Source: an uncultured Alphaproteobacteria bacterium | GTDB lineage: Bacteria > Pseudomonadota > Alphaproteobacteria > RF32 > CAG-239 | Direction of reading: 5' to 3' | NCBI GenBank assembly: GCA_944390455.1 | Contig: CALXPU010000004.1 | Coordinates: 1 to 64,000 of the forward strand | Length of the DNA: 64,000 bases | Shown here: positions 53,954 to 63,448 of the stretch, piece after piece | Layout of the letters: each line of letters starts with the position of its first letter | How positions within the stretch are numbered: position 1 is the stretch's first letter | Position numbers and translations under genes: made by a program | Notes under the pieces: generated by a model | Seen by the model: the letters and a program-made list of their open reading frames with translations, nothing else | Told to the model about the DNA's origin: nothing | The model's database searches: none

Positions 53954-55336
53954 TTAAAACGGAAATTTGTTGTTAAACCCGCCAAAGGAATTTCCTCCGA
54001 ACGGATTGTTTTTCATAAAACGGGTTGCAAGAGAACTCATGCCTCCAAGCTTACCCATTCTTTTCATCATGGTTGACATTTGCTCATAGGATTTAAGCAA
54101 CTTGTTAACTTCATGAACTTCTACACCAGCTCCGGCCGCTATTCTTTTTTTACGAGATGCTTTTATTATATCCGGATTGCGACGCTCGCCTTTGGTCATT
54201 GACAAGATTATTGCTTCTTGTCTTTTCATCATCGCATCAGCATTTGCTGCTTCTATTTGTTCTTTATATTTGCTTAATCCGGGGAGCATTCCCATAATAT
54301 TGGATACGGAGCCCAATTTCTTCATCTGGCGAATTTGATTGAGCATATCCTCCAAATCAAATTTGCCTTTCATCATCTTTTTAGCCATAGCTTCGGTTTC
54401 TTCTTTATCCAGATTTTCTACGGCTTTTTCTACAAGACTGACGACATCACCTTTATCTAATATTCTTCCGGCAAGTCTGTCTGCATGAAATTCTTCTATA
54501 TCTTCTAATTTTTCACCGGTTCCTAAAAACTTCAAAGGAGCTCCTGAAACCATCTTCATTGATAATGCGGCACCGGCACGAGATGAACCATCTATTCTAG
54601 TTAATACCAATCCGGTAATACCGACTTTTTCATTAAATTCTTTAGCAACATTGCAAGCTTCTTGTCCGATAAGAGAATCGGCAACCAACAATGTTTCTGT
54701 CGGATTGGCTAACTTTTTAACAGCTGCAACCTCATCCATCAATTTTTCATCTATTTGCAGACGGCCAGCCGTGTCTAAAATCAATACATCATAGACACCT
54801 TTTTGACCAGCAGAGATAGCGCGTTTGGTTATTTCCAAAGGCTTTTCTCCGGCAACTATCGGCAAAACATCCACATTGATTTGTTTACCTAATTGAGCTA
54901 GTTGCTCTTGCGCTGCAGGACGATAAACGTCTAATGATGCCATTAATACGCGTTTATTCTTTTTTAATTTCAAAGCTATTTTTGCCGAGGTTGTAGTTTT
55001 ACCAGAACCTTGCAAACCAACCATCAAAATAACTGCCGGTGGAACTGCTTTGAAATTTAATTCTGTGCTATTGCCTCCCAATAATTCTATCAACTCATCA
55101 TAAACGATTTTTACGAGTTGTTGGTCAGGACGGATAGACTTGATAACTTTTTCGCCAAGAGCTTTTTCTTTTACTCTGGCCATAAATTCTTTAACAACGC
55201 TCAAGGAAACATCTGCTTCTAACAAAGCTAAGCGAATCTCTCTTAAACCCTCTTCAATGTCCTTTTCTTTAAGAACACCGCGAGAGCCTAAACGACTGAA
55301 TATATCACTCAACTTTGTTGTTAATGCGTCAAACAT
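53954..55336 (-). CDS. ffh: Signal recognition particle protein Ffh
   Basis: A 460-aa SRP GTPase targeting membrane proteins. The NG domain has GLQGSGKTTTSAKIA (P-loop), DTAGRLQID, TRIDGSSRAGAA and FLGTGEKLEDIE. The M domain follows with methionine-rich helices (EAMAKKMMKGKFDLEDML, MLPGLSKYKEQI). A Gly/Phe/Asn-rich tail ends the protein. First gene of the operon; a structured leader of about 107 nt precedes it. Confidence 0.96.
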   Translation of the reverse strand: MFDALTTKLSDIFSRLGSRGVLKEKDIEEGLREIRLALLEADVSLSVVKEFMARVKEKALGEKVIKSIRPDQQLVKIVYDELIELLGGNSTELNFKAVPPAVILMVGLQGSGKTTTSAKIALKLKKNKRVLMASLDVYRPAAQEQLAQLGKQINVDVLPIVAGEKPLEITKRAISAGQKGVYDVLILDTAGRLQIDEKLMDEVAAVKKLANPTETLLVADSLIGQEACNVAKEFNEKVGITGLVLTRIDGSSRAGAALSMKMVSGAPLKFLGTGEKLEDIEEFHADRLAGRILDKGDVVSLVEKAVENLDKEETEAMAKKMMKGKFDLEDMLNQIRQMKKLGSVSNIMGMLPGLSKYKEQIEAANADAMMKRQEAIILSMTKGERRNPDIIKASRKKRIAAGAGVEVHEVNKLLKSYEQMSTMMKRMGKLGGMSSLATRFMKNNPFGGNSFGGFNNKFPF

Positions 55337-55367
55337 TTGCTTCCTTTTGTTTTTCCTTCATATTAGT

Positions 55368-55443
55368 AAAAAAAAATTGCGCCAGTGTGCGAACCCTCGC
55401 TGACTGACGGCACTCCGTAGAGTGTTATTTTTTACTTAAATCT
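55368..55443 (-). promoter_or_regulatory. Structured leader of the ffh operon (attenuator or small RNA)
   Basis: The minus-strand transcript would carry CACTC-TACG-GAGTG (55424-55411), a hairpin with a stable UNCG-type tetraloop. A longer imperfect hairpin follows (CAGT and GCGA pairing with TCGC and ACTG, 55406-55383), and then nine U (55376-55368). Hairpin plus U run before the start codon at 55336 suggests an attenuator, or termination of a short RNA. The SRP-RNA GGAA-loop signature is absent. Confidence 0.45.
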
Positions 55444-55449
55444 GTCTAG

Positions 55450-55477
55450 ATACTATGGATTTTTTCCCAAGAGTCAA
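55450..55477 (-). promoter_or_regulatory. Probable promoter of the ffh operon
   Basis: On the minus strand TTGACT (55477-55472), 16 bases, TAGTAT (55455-55450), placing the transcript start near 55443. Confidence 0.55.
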
Positions 55478-55534
55478 GTCTTTTTTTAGAGCTTTTCCTT
55501 TTTAAATTGCCAACTATTCTCTTAAAATTTGTAC

Positions 55535-55562
55535 TTGCATATTCCTTTTTATTTGTTATTAT
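55535..55562 (+). promoter_or_regulatory. Probable promoter of prfC
   Basis: TTGCAT (55535-55540), 16 bases, TATTAT (55557-55562), 42 bases before ATG 55605. Confidence 0.5.
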
Positions 55563-55604
55563 GCGCTTAATTTTAATGTATTATCCTTTTTTTTGAGAAA
55601 AATC

Positions 55605-57194
55605 ATGCCTGAAAATATTGTGAATAAAAGAAAAACTTTTGCGATTATTTCGCACCCGGACGCCGGTAAAACCACTTTGACAGAAAAACTCCTTTTGTTT
55701 GGTGGTGCTATTCAACAAGCCGGTGCCGTTAAAGCTCGCGGCGAAAACAGACGTGCACACTCTGACTGGATGAAAGTGGAACAGGAACGCGGTATTTCTG
55801 TGGCTTCTTCCGTGATGACTTTTGAATACAAAGATATTACCTTTAATCTTCTTGATACTCCGGGACACGAAGACTTTTCAGAAGATACATATCGTGTACT
55901 CACCGCCGTTGATTCCGCTGTGATGGTTATTGACTCCGCCAAAGGTATTGAAACACAGACTAAAAAATTGTTTGAAGTTTGTCGTCTGAGAAACATCCCT
56001 ATCCTCACTTTTATCAATAAAATGGATAGAGAAGGTCTAGATCCGTTTGTGCTCCTTGATGATATTGAAAAAACTTTGGCTCTTGATGTTTGTCCGGCAA
56101 GCTGGCCTATTGGTAGTGGTAAAGATTTTCTTGGTTGTTATGACTTACTTAACGACCAACTTATTTTAATGAACAAGACCGGAAATAAAGGACAAATCAA
56201 CTCGGTTATTGAAACTTGTAAAGGACTGGATGATCCCAAATTAGATGAGTTACTTCCGGCTCACGCTGTTGCCAAATTGCGTGAAGATGTTTTGATGGTT
56301 AAAGAACTTTGCCCTCAATTTGATCTTGAACTTTATCTCGCCGGTGCGCTCACTCCTGTATTCTTTGGTAGTGCTATTAACAACTTTGGCGTTAAAGAAG
56401 TATTGGAAGGTTTACATACTCTTGCTCCTACTCCAAGACCTCAACCAACAGCTGAACGCGAAGTTAATGCCGATGAGAAAAAAGTTACCGGTTTCATTTT
56501 CAAAATTCAGGCAAACATGGATCCGAAACATCGTGATAGAATTGCTTTTATGCGTATTTGTTCCGGTCACTTTAAACGTGGTATGACACTCTCACAAATT
56601 CGTACCGGTAAACCGATTAAAATTCCAACTCCGGTTATGTTCCTTGCTCAAGAGCGCGAGTTAGCTGAAGATGCATATGCCGGCGATATTATCGGTATTC
56701 CAAACCACGGACAACTGCGTATTGGTGATACACTCACAGAAGGTGAAAAACTACACTTTACCGGTATTCCAAGTTTTGCTCCGGAATTGCTTAAATCCGT
56801 ACGTGCGCTTGATCCGCTTAAATCCAAACATCTTGGTAACGCACTTCAACAAATTGCTGAAGAAGGTGGGGCCAGCGTGTTCAAGCCGGTTATCGGTTCT
56901 GAATGGATTGTCGGTGTGGTTGGTGTTTTACAATTTGAAGTTATGGCTGACCGTATTCGTACCGAATTTAATATTCCGGTGGTATTTGAACCAACTCAAT
57001 ACTATACGGCTCGTTGGATTTCTTCATCTGATAAAAACGTATTGGCTAAATTTATTGATGCTAACCAAGCAAATATTGCACAGGATCACGACGGAGAAAC
57101 CGTCTTCTTGGCGCGTAATGCTTGGCACCTTAATAAGGCTAAAGAAGATTTTCCGCAAGTTGAACTAAAAACAACACGTGAACAAGTTTTTTAA
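55605..57194 (+). CDS. prfC: Peptide chain release factor 3
   Basis: A 529-aa translational GTPase that recycles RF1/RF2. G1 SHPDAGKTTLTEKLLLF, effector region ERGISVASSVMTF, G3 LLDTPGHEDFSEDTY and G4 FINKMDREG are all present, and the C-terminal domains resemble E. coli RF3, which has the same length. ATG 55605 matches the family; an in-frame TTG at 55593 would add four residues. No strong RBS is visible. Terminator follows. Confidence 0.95.
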   Translation: MPENIVNKRKTFAIISHPDAGKTTLTEKLLLFGGAIQQAGAVKARGENRRAHSDWMKVEQERGISVASSVMTFEYKDITFNLLDTPGHEDFSEDTYRVLTAVDSAVMVIDSAKGIETQTKKLFEVCRLRNIPILTFINKMDREGLDPFVLLDDIEKTLALDVCPASWPIGSGKDFLGCYDLLNDQLILMNKTGNKGQINSVIETCKGLDDPKLDELLPAHAVAKLREDVLMVKELCPQFDLELYLAGALTPVFFGSAINNFGVKEVLEGLHTLAPTPRPQPTAEREVNADEKKVTGFIFKIQANMDPKHRDRIAFMRICSGHFKRGMTLSQIRTGKPIKIPTPVMFLAQERELAEDAYAGDIIGIPNHGQLRIGDTLTEGEKLHFTGIPSFAPELLKSVRALDPLKSKHLGNALQQIAEEGGASVFKPVIGSEWIVGVVGVLQFEVMADRIRTEFNIPVVFEPTQYYTARWISSSDKNVLAKFIDANQANIAQDHDGETVFLARNAWHLNKAKEDFPQVELKTTREQVF

Positions 57195-57219
57195 TTGTTC
57201 TTCTAACCATTTAAAAACG

Positions 57220-57260
57220 GCAAAGCCTCGCTAGTATTTCACTAACGAGGCTTTGTTTTA
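57220..57260 (+). terminator. Terminator between convergent prfC and the 57271 gene
   Basis: CAAAGCCTCG (57222-57231) and CGAGGCTTTG (57247-57256) with further pairing inside, then TTTT. Confidence 0.85.
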
Positions 57261-57270
57261 GAGCGCTTAT

Positions 57271-57711
57271 TTATTCATAAAACTTGGGGTGGAAATTTTG
57301 GGCAAATACCTTTTTATCAATTCCATTAATTGTAGTAATATTCGGATTTTCCATTATCTCTTGCAGTTCAGTTGAGCAAAACGTACTGCGCTTATCAGCT
57401 CCTTCTACAAAAGCATTAATATTGCCTTTTGCTGCTTTTATATATCTTGATGAAGCAATTTTCCAAACTTTGGTTATTTCTTCCCCAACTTCATCCACTC
57501 GCCCATCAAGCCCTAATCCGATTAGAGCTTGACCGCAAGGAGTATCATCCAACATTTGAGCATCTTGATGTTCGCTAATAAATTTTTTGGCATCATCTTT
57601 ATTTTTTGAATTTGGCATAAAGCTGACACTATAAACAACTGCGCTATTCGGTTTGGTCGCAACGCTTTCGTTTTGCGCGATTGCGTATGCTTCAGCTATC
57701 AGATTATTCAT
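57271..57711 (-). CDS. Hypothetical 146-aa cytoplasmic protein
   Basis: Not recognised. The sequence shows no signal peptide or membrane segment, is fairly acidic, and has two cysteines. It is convincing as coding because its ATG overlaps the end of the metallophosphoesterase gene by eight bases with AAGAAAG just before it, indicating translational coupling. It is the last gene of the unit that begins with rpoH or DUF4167. Confidence 0.6.
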   Translation of the reverse strand: MNNLIAEAYAIAQNESVATKPNSAVVYSVSFMPNSKNKDDAKKFISEHQDAQMLDDTPCGQALIGLGLDGRVDEVGEEITKVWKIASSRYIKAAKGNINAFVEGADKRSTFCSTELQEIMENPNITTINGIDKKVFAQNFHPKFYE

Positions 57712-58909
57712 CTTTCTTATCTTCTTCTACTGTTTCCGGTTTGCTTATTGCTTCAAGTTTTGTTTCGTCTTTACGCCCCTCTTTACTTGGCGAAAAATTA
57801 AACACTGTAATCTCAGATGGCGCAAAAATTCTTATTGGAGGCCCCCAATATCTGGTTCCTCTTGATACATACATTTCTACACCATTTTTGTTATAAAATC
57901 CGGCAAGAACTCCACCATTTGCACGCTCTGTAAAATAATGGAACGGGTAAATTTGTCCGCCATGCGTATGACCGGATAATTGTAAATCAACATTATCTTT
58001 CGTTACGCCCTCTGCTATTTGCGGGGTATGCGACAACAATATCACATAATCATCTTTTTCTGCTTTATACAGAGCATTACTGATATTTACTTTCATTTTA
58101 GCCATTTCTGCAGCTTTAATATCAGGAATACCTGCAATATAAATTCCCGTATCTCCTAATTTTGCTCCATAATTGTTTAGGAACTCAAAGCCCAGTTGAG
58201 CAAATGCTATCGCCCATTGCATTGCTCCTGAATAAAATTCATGATTTCCTAAAACAACATATATTCTTCCTTTAGGTGATAATTGTTGTAACTCTAGCAT
58301 TTGCGCATATAGTTTTCTAGGCATATTGTCAATGATGTCTCCTACCAATACTACCGCATCTGGATTTAATGAATTAACTTCATCTACTATCTTTTTCACG
58401 GTTTTAGGAGATGTATCTGCATCTATATGCAAATCTGATAACATTACCACTTTGGTGGCTTCTTTTATTTTGGGAGAACTGATAGTATATGTTTTTACTG
58501 CCGGCATTTTTTCTGCTTCATACAAACCATATAGGCAAAACATCAGGCAAAAAATTATCGTTCCGATATTAATTTTGTTCAGCAAAGATGTATTCTTCAA
58601 GTCAGATACCGGCACTCTTCTGATAAAATCTATTAAAGCCCAAAACATATCCCTTATTACGGTTATGGCAAATAAGAAGAATACAAATCCGAACCAGAAA
58701 TATAGTATCTTTGTTATATAAACAAAGCTATCTTCTATTTCTGTACGATGAATAGCAAATCCCAATATGGGTGCAAACCATCCGCAAGTCACAAACAAAA
58801 AGCACCCTAATTTGGTATACCAACGATAGTCCCCATACCCAACATAAGTCTTGTATGTAATAGCAATTGCTGCTAATGCCACCACTAAAAAGGCTATTTC
58901 TACCGGCAT
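57704..58909 (-). CDS. Membrane-anchored metallophosphoesterase (YaeI/YkuE-like)
   Basis: A 401-aa protein. Four hydrophobic segments in the first 125 residues are followed by a calcineurin-like phosphoesterase domain. Its motifs are MLSDLHID, VLVGDIIDN, VLGNHEFYSG, LLSHTP and QLSGHTHGGQIYPF. Relatives hydrolyse lipid A precursors or other phosphodiesters at the membrane; the substrate is not certain. I chose ATG 58909 because AGGGAG lies seven bases upstream; ATG 58930 adds seven residues. Confidence 0.87.
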   Translation of the reverse strand: MPVEIAFLVVALAAIAITYKTYVGYGDYRWYTKLGCFLFVTCGWFAPILGFAIHRTEIEDSFVYITKILYFWFGFVFFLFAITVIRDMFWALIDFIRRVPVSDLKNTSLLNKINIGTIIFCLMFCLYGLYEAEKMPAVKTYTISSPKIKEATKVVMLSDLHIDADTSPKTVKKIVDEVNSLNPDAVVLVGDIIDNMPRKLYAQMLELQQLSPKGRIYVVLGNHEFYSGAMQWAIAFAQLGFEFLNNYGAKLGDTGIYIAGIPDIKAAEMAKMKVNISNALYKAEKDDYVILLSHTPQIAEGVTKDNVDLQLSGHTHGGQIYPFHYFTERANGGVLAGFYNKNGVEMYVSRGTRYWGPPIRIFAPSEITVFNFSPSKEGRKDETKLEAISKPETVEEDKKDE

Positions 58910-58934
58910 AAATATTCTCCCTCTTTTCATTATA

Positions 58935-59504
58935 TTATTGAGCTTCAGCTATTTTTTCTTCCTCTTTCTTTGTTTTGCGAGGCGTACAAGTTCTTTTTCT
59001 TGTGGTTCTTTTAGGTTTTACTTCTTCTTCCGGCTTAGCTTCTTCCGTAATTTCAACTACTTTGAAGTTTTTTGCGATTGGCTTTTCAACTGCCGGCAAA
59101 GTTTCAACATATCCGTTAGCTTCAGGAATCGGCTCTATCGGTGTTTGAGTTTCCTTATTCTCTACTTCCTCTTCGGCTGAAGAACTATCTTCATTTCCGT
59201 TTTCGTTTTCAACATTTTCTGTATTATCTTCCGAACGATTTTGTTGTTCTTGTCTAGACTGACGACGCTCATTTATCTCTGTCACAATCTTACGATAGTG
59301 CTCAGCATACTGACGATATATTTCCATATCTACGTAATTTCCACTGGCTTGAGCTTCTTTGGCCAAATCATTATATCTTCTGATTAAATCCAATGCTGTA
59401 CCGCTTATCTTACCTGCAATACTTACACTGTCAAATTTATAGTTCAACGTATAGCCGTTATTGCTACCGCCGTTATTACGAAATCTATTATTTTGCTTTT
59501 TCAT
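58935..59504 (-). CDS. DUF4167 protein
   Basis: A 189-aa protein. The N-terminal part (NYKFDSVSIAGKISGTALDL, then RRYNDLAKEAQASGNYVDME, then AEHYRKIV) matches DUF4167, a family I know from alphaproteobacteria where it lies beside prmC. The rest is low-complexity acidic, ending in a basic tail (KPKRTTRKRTCTPRKTKK). RNA-related roles are suspected only from the basic tail. This gene is a main clue to the lineage. Confidence 0.85.
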   Translation of the reverse strand: MKKQNNRFRNNGGSNNGYTLNYKFDSVSIAGKISGTALDLIRRYNDLAKEAQASGNYVDMEIYRQYAEHYRKIVTEINERRQSRQEQQNRSEDNTENVENENGNEDSSSAEEEVENKETQTPIEPIPEANGYVETLPAVEKPIAKNFKVVEITEEAKPEEEVKPKRTTRKRTCTPRKTKKEEEKIAEAQ

Positions 59505-59645
59505 ATATTCCTACATTCATCATAGAGCTCTTTGCTCTTTAAAATTAATTATTAAAAAAGGAAACTTCTAGATATGCCTCACTCAAAAAATCGCATATCG
59601 TCTCTACAGTGTTTGATACTATAAGTTAAAATTTTTTTTTGCAAC

Positions 59646-60476
59646 TTATTTTTTTAATATCACACATCTGTTTATTCCACCTAAATCTTTTACTATTTTA
59701 TGCAATACTAATCCTTCTTTTTCAAATATTTCGCTTATTTTTTGCGCTTGTTCCACACCGGCTTCAATTAAAATATATCCGTCCTTTTTTAATATGTTCG
59801 GAGCTATTTTTGCTATTTCTTGATAGCACTTATACCCATCTGCTCCACCATCCAATGCCACACGTGGGTCATAGTCTTTAACTTCTGTTTCTAACGTTTC
59901 AATTTCTTGACTTGCAATATAAGGCGGATTTGTCACTATCATATCTATGCTTTCATTGGCAATTTCTAACTGTTGCCACGAACAATTTTGAAATGTGCAA
60001 CGATCTTCAACACCTAATCTTTGCGCATTTTCTTTAGCGACATCTAAGGCTTTCTCAGATATATCAACGCCTATACCTTTCATGCAGGAACATTCTTGGA
60101 GTATTGATAATAGAATACACCCACTTCCCGTTCCTAAATCCAGTACTATTCCCGACTGTTTCTCTTGCAATAAATTTATTGCTTCTTCTACTAAAATTTC
60201 CGTATCAGGACGTGGCGTCAAAACATTTTGATTTACTTTAAATACGGATTTATAGAATTCTCGTTCCCCAACGATTTTATCTAATGGTTCATGATTTAAT
60301 CGTCTTTGTAACATCGTTAGGGCTTTTTCTTGTTCCGCTTCAGTAATCTTCGGATATAAAGGCGCGGCGTATTTTAAAATAATATCCGTTTCTAAACGCG
60401 GAGAGCTAATTCCTGCTTTGACTAAAGCGGCAATTAATTCTTCCCGTAAATTTCTTTGGCTGTCTTGTTTAAACAT
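59646..60476 (-). CDS. prmC: Release-factor glutamine methyltransferase
   Basis: A 276-aa methyltransferase that modifies the GGQ glutamine of RF1/RF2. SAM motif VLDLGTGSGCILLSIL, catalytic TNPPYIASQEIE and the PRPDTEILVEEA signature are present. ATG 60476 starts one base after the rpoH stop; the longer frame from 60584 lies inside rpoH and is rejected. Gene order rpoH-prmC-DUF4167 differs from the common prfA-prmC order. Confidence 0.94.
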   Translation of the reverse strand: MFKQDSQRNLREELIAALVKAGISSPRLETDIILKYAAPLYPKITEAEQEKALTMLQRRLNHEPLDKIVGEREFYKSVFKVNQNVLTPRPDTEILVEEAINLLQEKQSGIVLDLGTGSGCILLSILQECSCMKGIGVDISEKALDVAKENAQRLGVEDRCTFQNCSWQQLEIANESIDMIVTNPPYIASQEIETLETEVKDYDPRVALDGGADGYKCYQEIAKIAPNILKKDGYILIEAGVEQAQKISEIFEKEGLVLHKIVKDLGGINRCVILKK

Positions 60477-60477
60477 T

Positions 60478-61374
60478 CTACGCCGCCATAGCTTTTTTGA
60501 CTTCTGCCGATAATTTATCAAACGCCTTCTTCTCAATTTGGCGAACACGCTCTCGGCTGATATTAAAGTGAGCGCCAATATCATCCAAAGTCACAGGATT
60601 TTCTGTTAGCATTCTGTTTTTAATAATATATTGCTCACGTTCATCCAATTTCTTTAAGCATTGAGCCAGAATTTTTGCCTTATAGGCTTGCTCTTGACGC
60701 GCAGCTAATTTCCCCTCTATATTTTCACGGCCATCAATCACCATATCAATTTTTTCACGACCGTCTTCATCGTCACCGACATTGACATTCAGTGAGCTAT
60801 CTCCGCCAATACGTCGGTTCATCTCGGTTACATCTTTTTCATCAACAACCAATTCTTTAGCTATGGCTTTAACAACCTTTGGCTCTAACTCTTTATTTTC
60901 ATATATTCCCAAACGAGCTTTAATGCGGCTTAAGTTATAAAATAGCTTTTTCTGCGCAGCAACCGTACCTATTTTAACCAATGACCATGAACGCAAAATG
61001 TAGTCGTTAATTGCAGCTTTTATCCACCAAATTGCATAAGTTGCCAAACGAACTTTTTTATCTGTATCAAACTTTTTTACCGCCTGCATCAACCCTAAAT
61101 TTGCTTCTGAAATTACGTCTGACATCGGCAATCCATAACGGCGATATGTTAAAGCAATTTTGGCCGCTAGACGTAAATGTGAGGTTATCAATTTCTGTGC
61201 TGCCAATAAATCCCCTTTGGTTTGAAAATCTTCAATTAATTGTTTTTCTTCACTTTCGCTCAAAACCGGAAAACGCTTAATCTGTTCTAAATAGGTATAT
61301 AATCCATTTTCCTCAACTACCATGGGCAGTTGCGGTTTTGGTTTTACGACAACTAAATTCTTATGTTCACTCAT
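60478..61374 (-). CDS. rpoH: RNA polymerase sigma-32 (heat shock) factor
   Basis: A 298-aa sigma factor. Region 2 has LITSHLRLAAKIALTYRRYG and YAIWWIKAAINDYILRSWSL, the RpoH box QKKLFYNL follows, and region 4 ends TLDDIGAHFNISRERVRQIE. The RpoH box separates it from other group-2/3 factors. It is directly upstream of prmC. Confidence 0.94.
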   Translation of the reverse strand: MSEHKNLVVVKPKPQLPMVVEENGLYTYLEQIKRFPVLSESEEKQLIEDFQTKGDLLAAQKLITSHLRLAAKIALTYRRYGLPMSDVISEANLGLMQAVKKFDTDKKVRLATYAIWWIKAAINDYILRSWSLVKIGTVAAQKKLFYNLSRIKARLGIYENKELEPKVVKAIAKELVVDEKDVTEMNRRIGGDSSLNVNVGDDEDGREKIDMVIDGRENIEGKLAARQEQAYKAKILAQCLKKLDEREQYIIKNRMLTENPVTLDDIGAHFNISRERVRQIEKKAFDKLSAEVKKAMAA

Positions 61375-61443
61375 ACCTTTTCCTTACAGACCTTTTCACC
61401 AGTTTTGTTTATTTAGGTGTCCTTTTTGGCTTTCGCAAGTCTT

Positions 61444-61950
61444 TTATTTATACAAAAAGGATGTATCTTTTCCTGAAGGTTTTAATTCCAAATTTATTGC
61501 TTCAACGCGATAACTGTCCGCTTCAGGATATATCAATAGAAATAACTTTCCTGCTTCTTCATTTGCACTTTGATTTTTGCATAATAGCATATTTTCTTCT
61601 GCAATACTTTTATTTATCTTACGGTCGGCAATTATATCTGACACGGGCTTTGTGTCTTCTGTTTTGTAGTTTGCTATATTTTCTTTAGAAAATTTATCAA
61701 GATTGTGTGTCAAAAAATAACGATGACGACGCTCTTTTACATTTTTATTCGTGTCATCTTTATAAAATTCAGAAATAAACTCTTTAGTTGCTGATATCAA
61801 TTTTTCATCTTGACATGTCGGCATCGGGATTATTTGCTTTTCCACTTGATGGACGATGACTTCTTGTACACCGCCATCAGTCTCTTCAGCATTTACGTAT
61901 GGTGCAAATAAGCACGCAATTGCTATCAGTCTAAAGAGTTTATTTCTCAT
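61444..61950 (-). CDS. Hypothetical exported 168-aa protein
   Basis: Not recognised. A signal peptide of about 21 residues (ending YVNAEE) is followed by a hydrophilic body with two cysteines and a sequence rich in Lys and Glu. It starts nine bases after the asnS stop, so it is likely co-transcribed with asnS. Periplasmic location is inferred. Confidence 0.65.
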   Translation of the reverse strand: MRNKLFRLIAIACLFAPYVNAEETDGGVQEVIVHQVEKQIIPMPTCQDEKLISATKEFISEFYKDDTNKNVKERRHRYFLTHNLDKFSKENIANYKTEDTKPVSDIIADRKINKSIAEENMLLCKNQSANEEAGKLFLLIYPEADSYRVEAINLELKPSGKDTSFLYK

Positions 61951-61959
61951 GTATTTCTC

Positions 61960-63348
61960 CTAAAAGTTTAAAGACTTCGGTGTTCTCGGGAACGGAATAA
62001 CGTCACGAATATTTGCAATACCCGTTAATAACATCATCATACGTTCAAAACCTAGACCAAATCCTGCGTGAGGAACAGAACCATATTTACGAGAATCGAG
62101 GTACCACCCATAATCTTCTTCATGCATACCTAACTCTTCAATACGTTTTTTCAACAATTCGTATCTTTCCTCTCTTTGTGAACCACCGATTAATTCACCA
62201 ATCCTCGGAACCAAAACATCCATAGCAGCAACAGTTTTGTTATCATCATTCATGCGCATATAGAATGCTTTGATTTCTTTTGGATAATCACGAACAATTA
62301 CCGGACGCTTAAAGTGTTCTTCTGCCAAAAAGCGTTCATGCTCTGTTTGCATGTCAATTCCATATTCCGGTTCATATTCAAACTTCTTTCCGGACTTCTT
62401 CATAATCTCAATTGCTTCGGTATATGTGATGCGGGCAAAGCTGTTGTTTTTGATGGTATTCAAAGTATCCATCAATGTCGGATCTACGAATTTTGAAAAC
62501 AGTTCAATATCATCATGGCATTTTTCCATAACTTCCGTTACACAATAGCGAACCATATCTTCAGCTAAATCCATATCATCATAAATATCTGCAAATGCCA
62601 TTTCCGGTTCTATCATCCAGAACTCTGCTGCATGACGTGCAGTATTGGAGTTTTCAGCTCTGAATGTCGGACCAAATGTATAAATATCACCTAAAGCGCA
62701 CGCATACATTTCACCGTTTAATTGTCCTGATACCGTCAAATGTGCCGGTTTTCCGAAAAAGTCTTGGCTATAATCTATTTCTCCATTTGGTAAACGTGGC
62801 GGATTTTTCATATCCAAGGTTGTAACCTGAAACATCTCGCCGGCACCTTCACAGTCTGAACCGGTGATAATCGGCGTATGAACATATTTAAATCCACGCT
62901 CTTGGAAAAATTTATGAATAGCATAAGACAATGCAGAGCGAACTCTAAATGCTGCTCCATATTTATTGGTACGCGGTCTTAAGTGTGCTATTGTACGCAA
63001 GTATTCATCTGAGTGTTTCTTCTTTTGCAGAGGAAAATCATCAGGTGCTAAACTATATATTTCAATTTTATCGGCAACAACTTCGTATTTTTGATTACCA
63101 CCTTGCGACTCTACCAATGCTCCGGTAATTGCTACAGATGAACCTGTTGAAAGATTTTTAACTTCATTATAATTGGGGAGATTATTATGAGCGATAATTT
63201 GCAAATTCTTTAAACATGAACCATCGTTTATTTCTATAAATGAAAAGTCTTTGGAATCTCTTCTGGTTCTTACCCAACCTTTGGCCAAAACTTCCGGTTG
63301 CGTTGTTTCTGATTTCAATAAATCTACAATTTTTGTTCTTCTTAACAT
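61960..63348 (-). CDS. asnS: Asparaginyl-tRNA synthetase
   Basis: A 462-aa class IIb synthetase. The N-terminal OB-fold contains [20 protein letters not shown]. The catalytic core has [40 protein letters not shown] (motif 2 region, typical of AsnRS) and [20 protein letters not shown] (motif 3). It is not an AspRS, since it lacks the GAD insert and follows the AsnRS pattern. Confidence 0.95.
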   Translation of the reverse strand: MLRRTKIVDLLKSETTQPEVLAKGWVRTRRDSKDFSFIEINDGSCLKNLQIIAHNNLPNYNEVKNLSTGSSVAITGALVESQGGNQKYEVVADKIEIYSLAPDDFPLQKKKHSDEYLRTIAHLRPRTNKYGAAFRVRSALSYAIHKFFQERGFKYVHTPIITGSDCEGAGEMFQVTTLDMKNPPRLPNGEIDYSQDFFGKPAHLTVSGQLNGEMYACALGDIYTFGPTFRAENSNTARHAAEFWMIEPEMAFADIYDDMDLAEDMVRYCVTEVMEKCHDDIELFSKFVDPTLMDTLNTIKNNSFARITYTEAIEIMKKSGKKFEYEPEYGIDMQTEHERFLAEEHFKRPVIVRDYPKEIKAFYMRMNDDNKTVAAMDVLVPRIGELIGGSQREERYELLKKRIEELGMHEEDYGWYLDSRKYGSVPHAGFGLGFERMMMLLTGIANIRDVIPFPRTPKSLNF

Positions 63349-63448
63349 TTTAAATCATTCCCCATTTGTTAAATGTTGTTTTTTAAAGCAAACAGGAGCA
63401 TAGAACATTTTGTTTTAAATGTAAACAGATTTATCTTTTTTTACGTTT

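Noticed and set aside
55368..55443. SRP (4.5S) RNA next to ffh
   Set aside because: The conserved GGAA-capped domain IV is absent and the element is too short.
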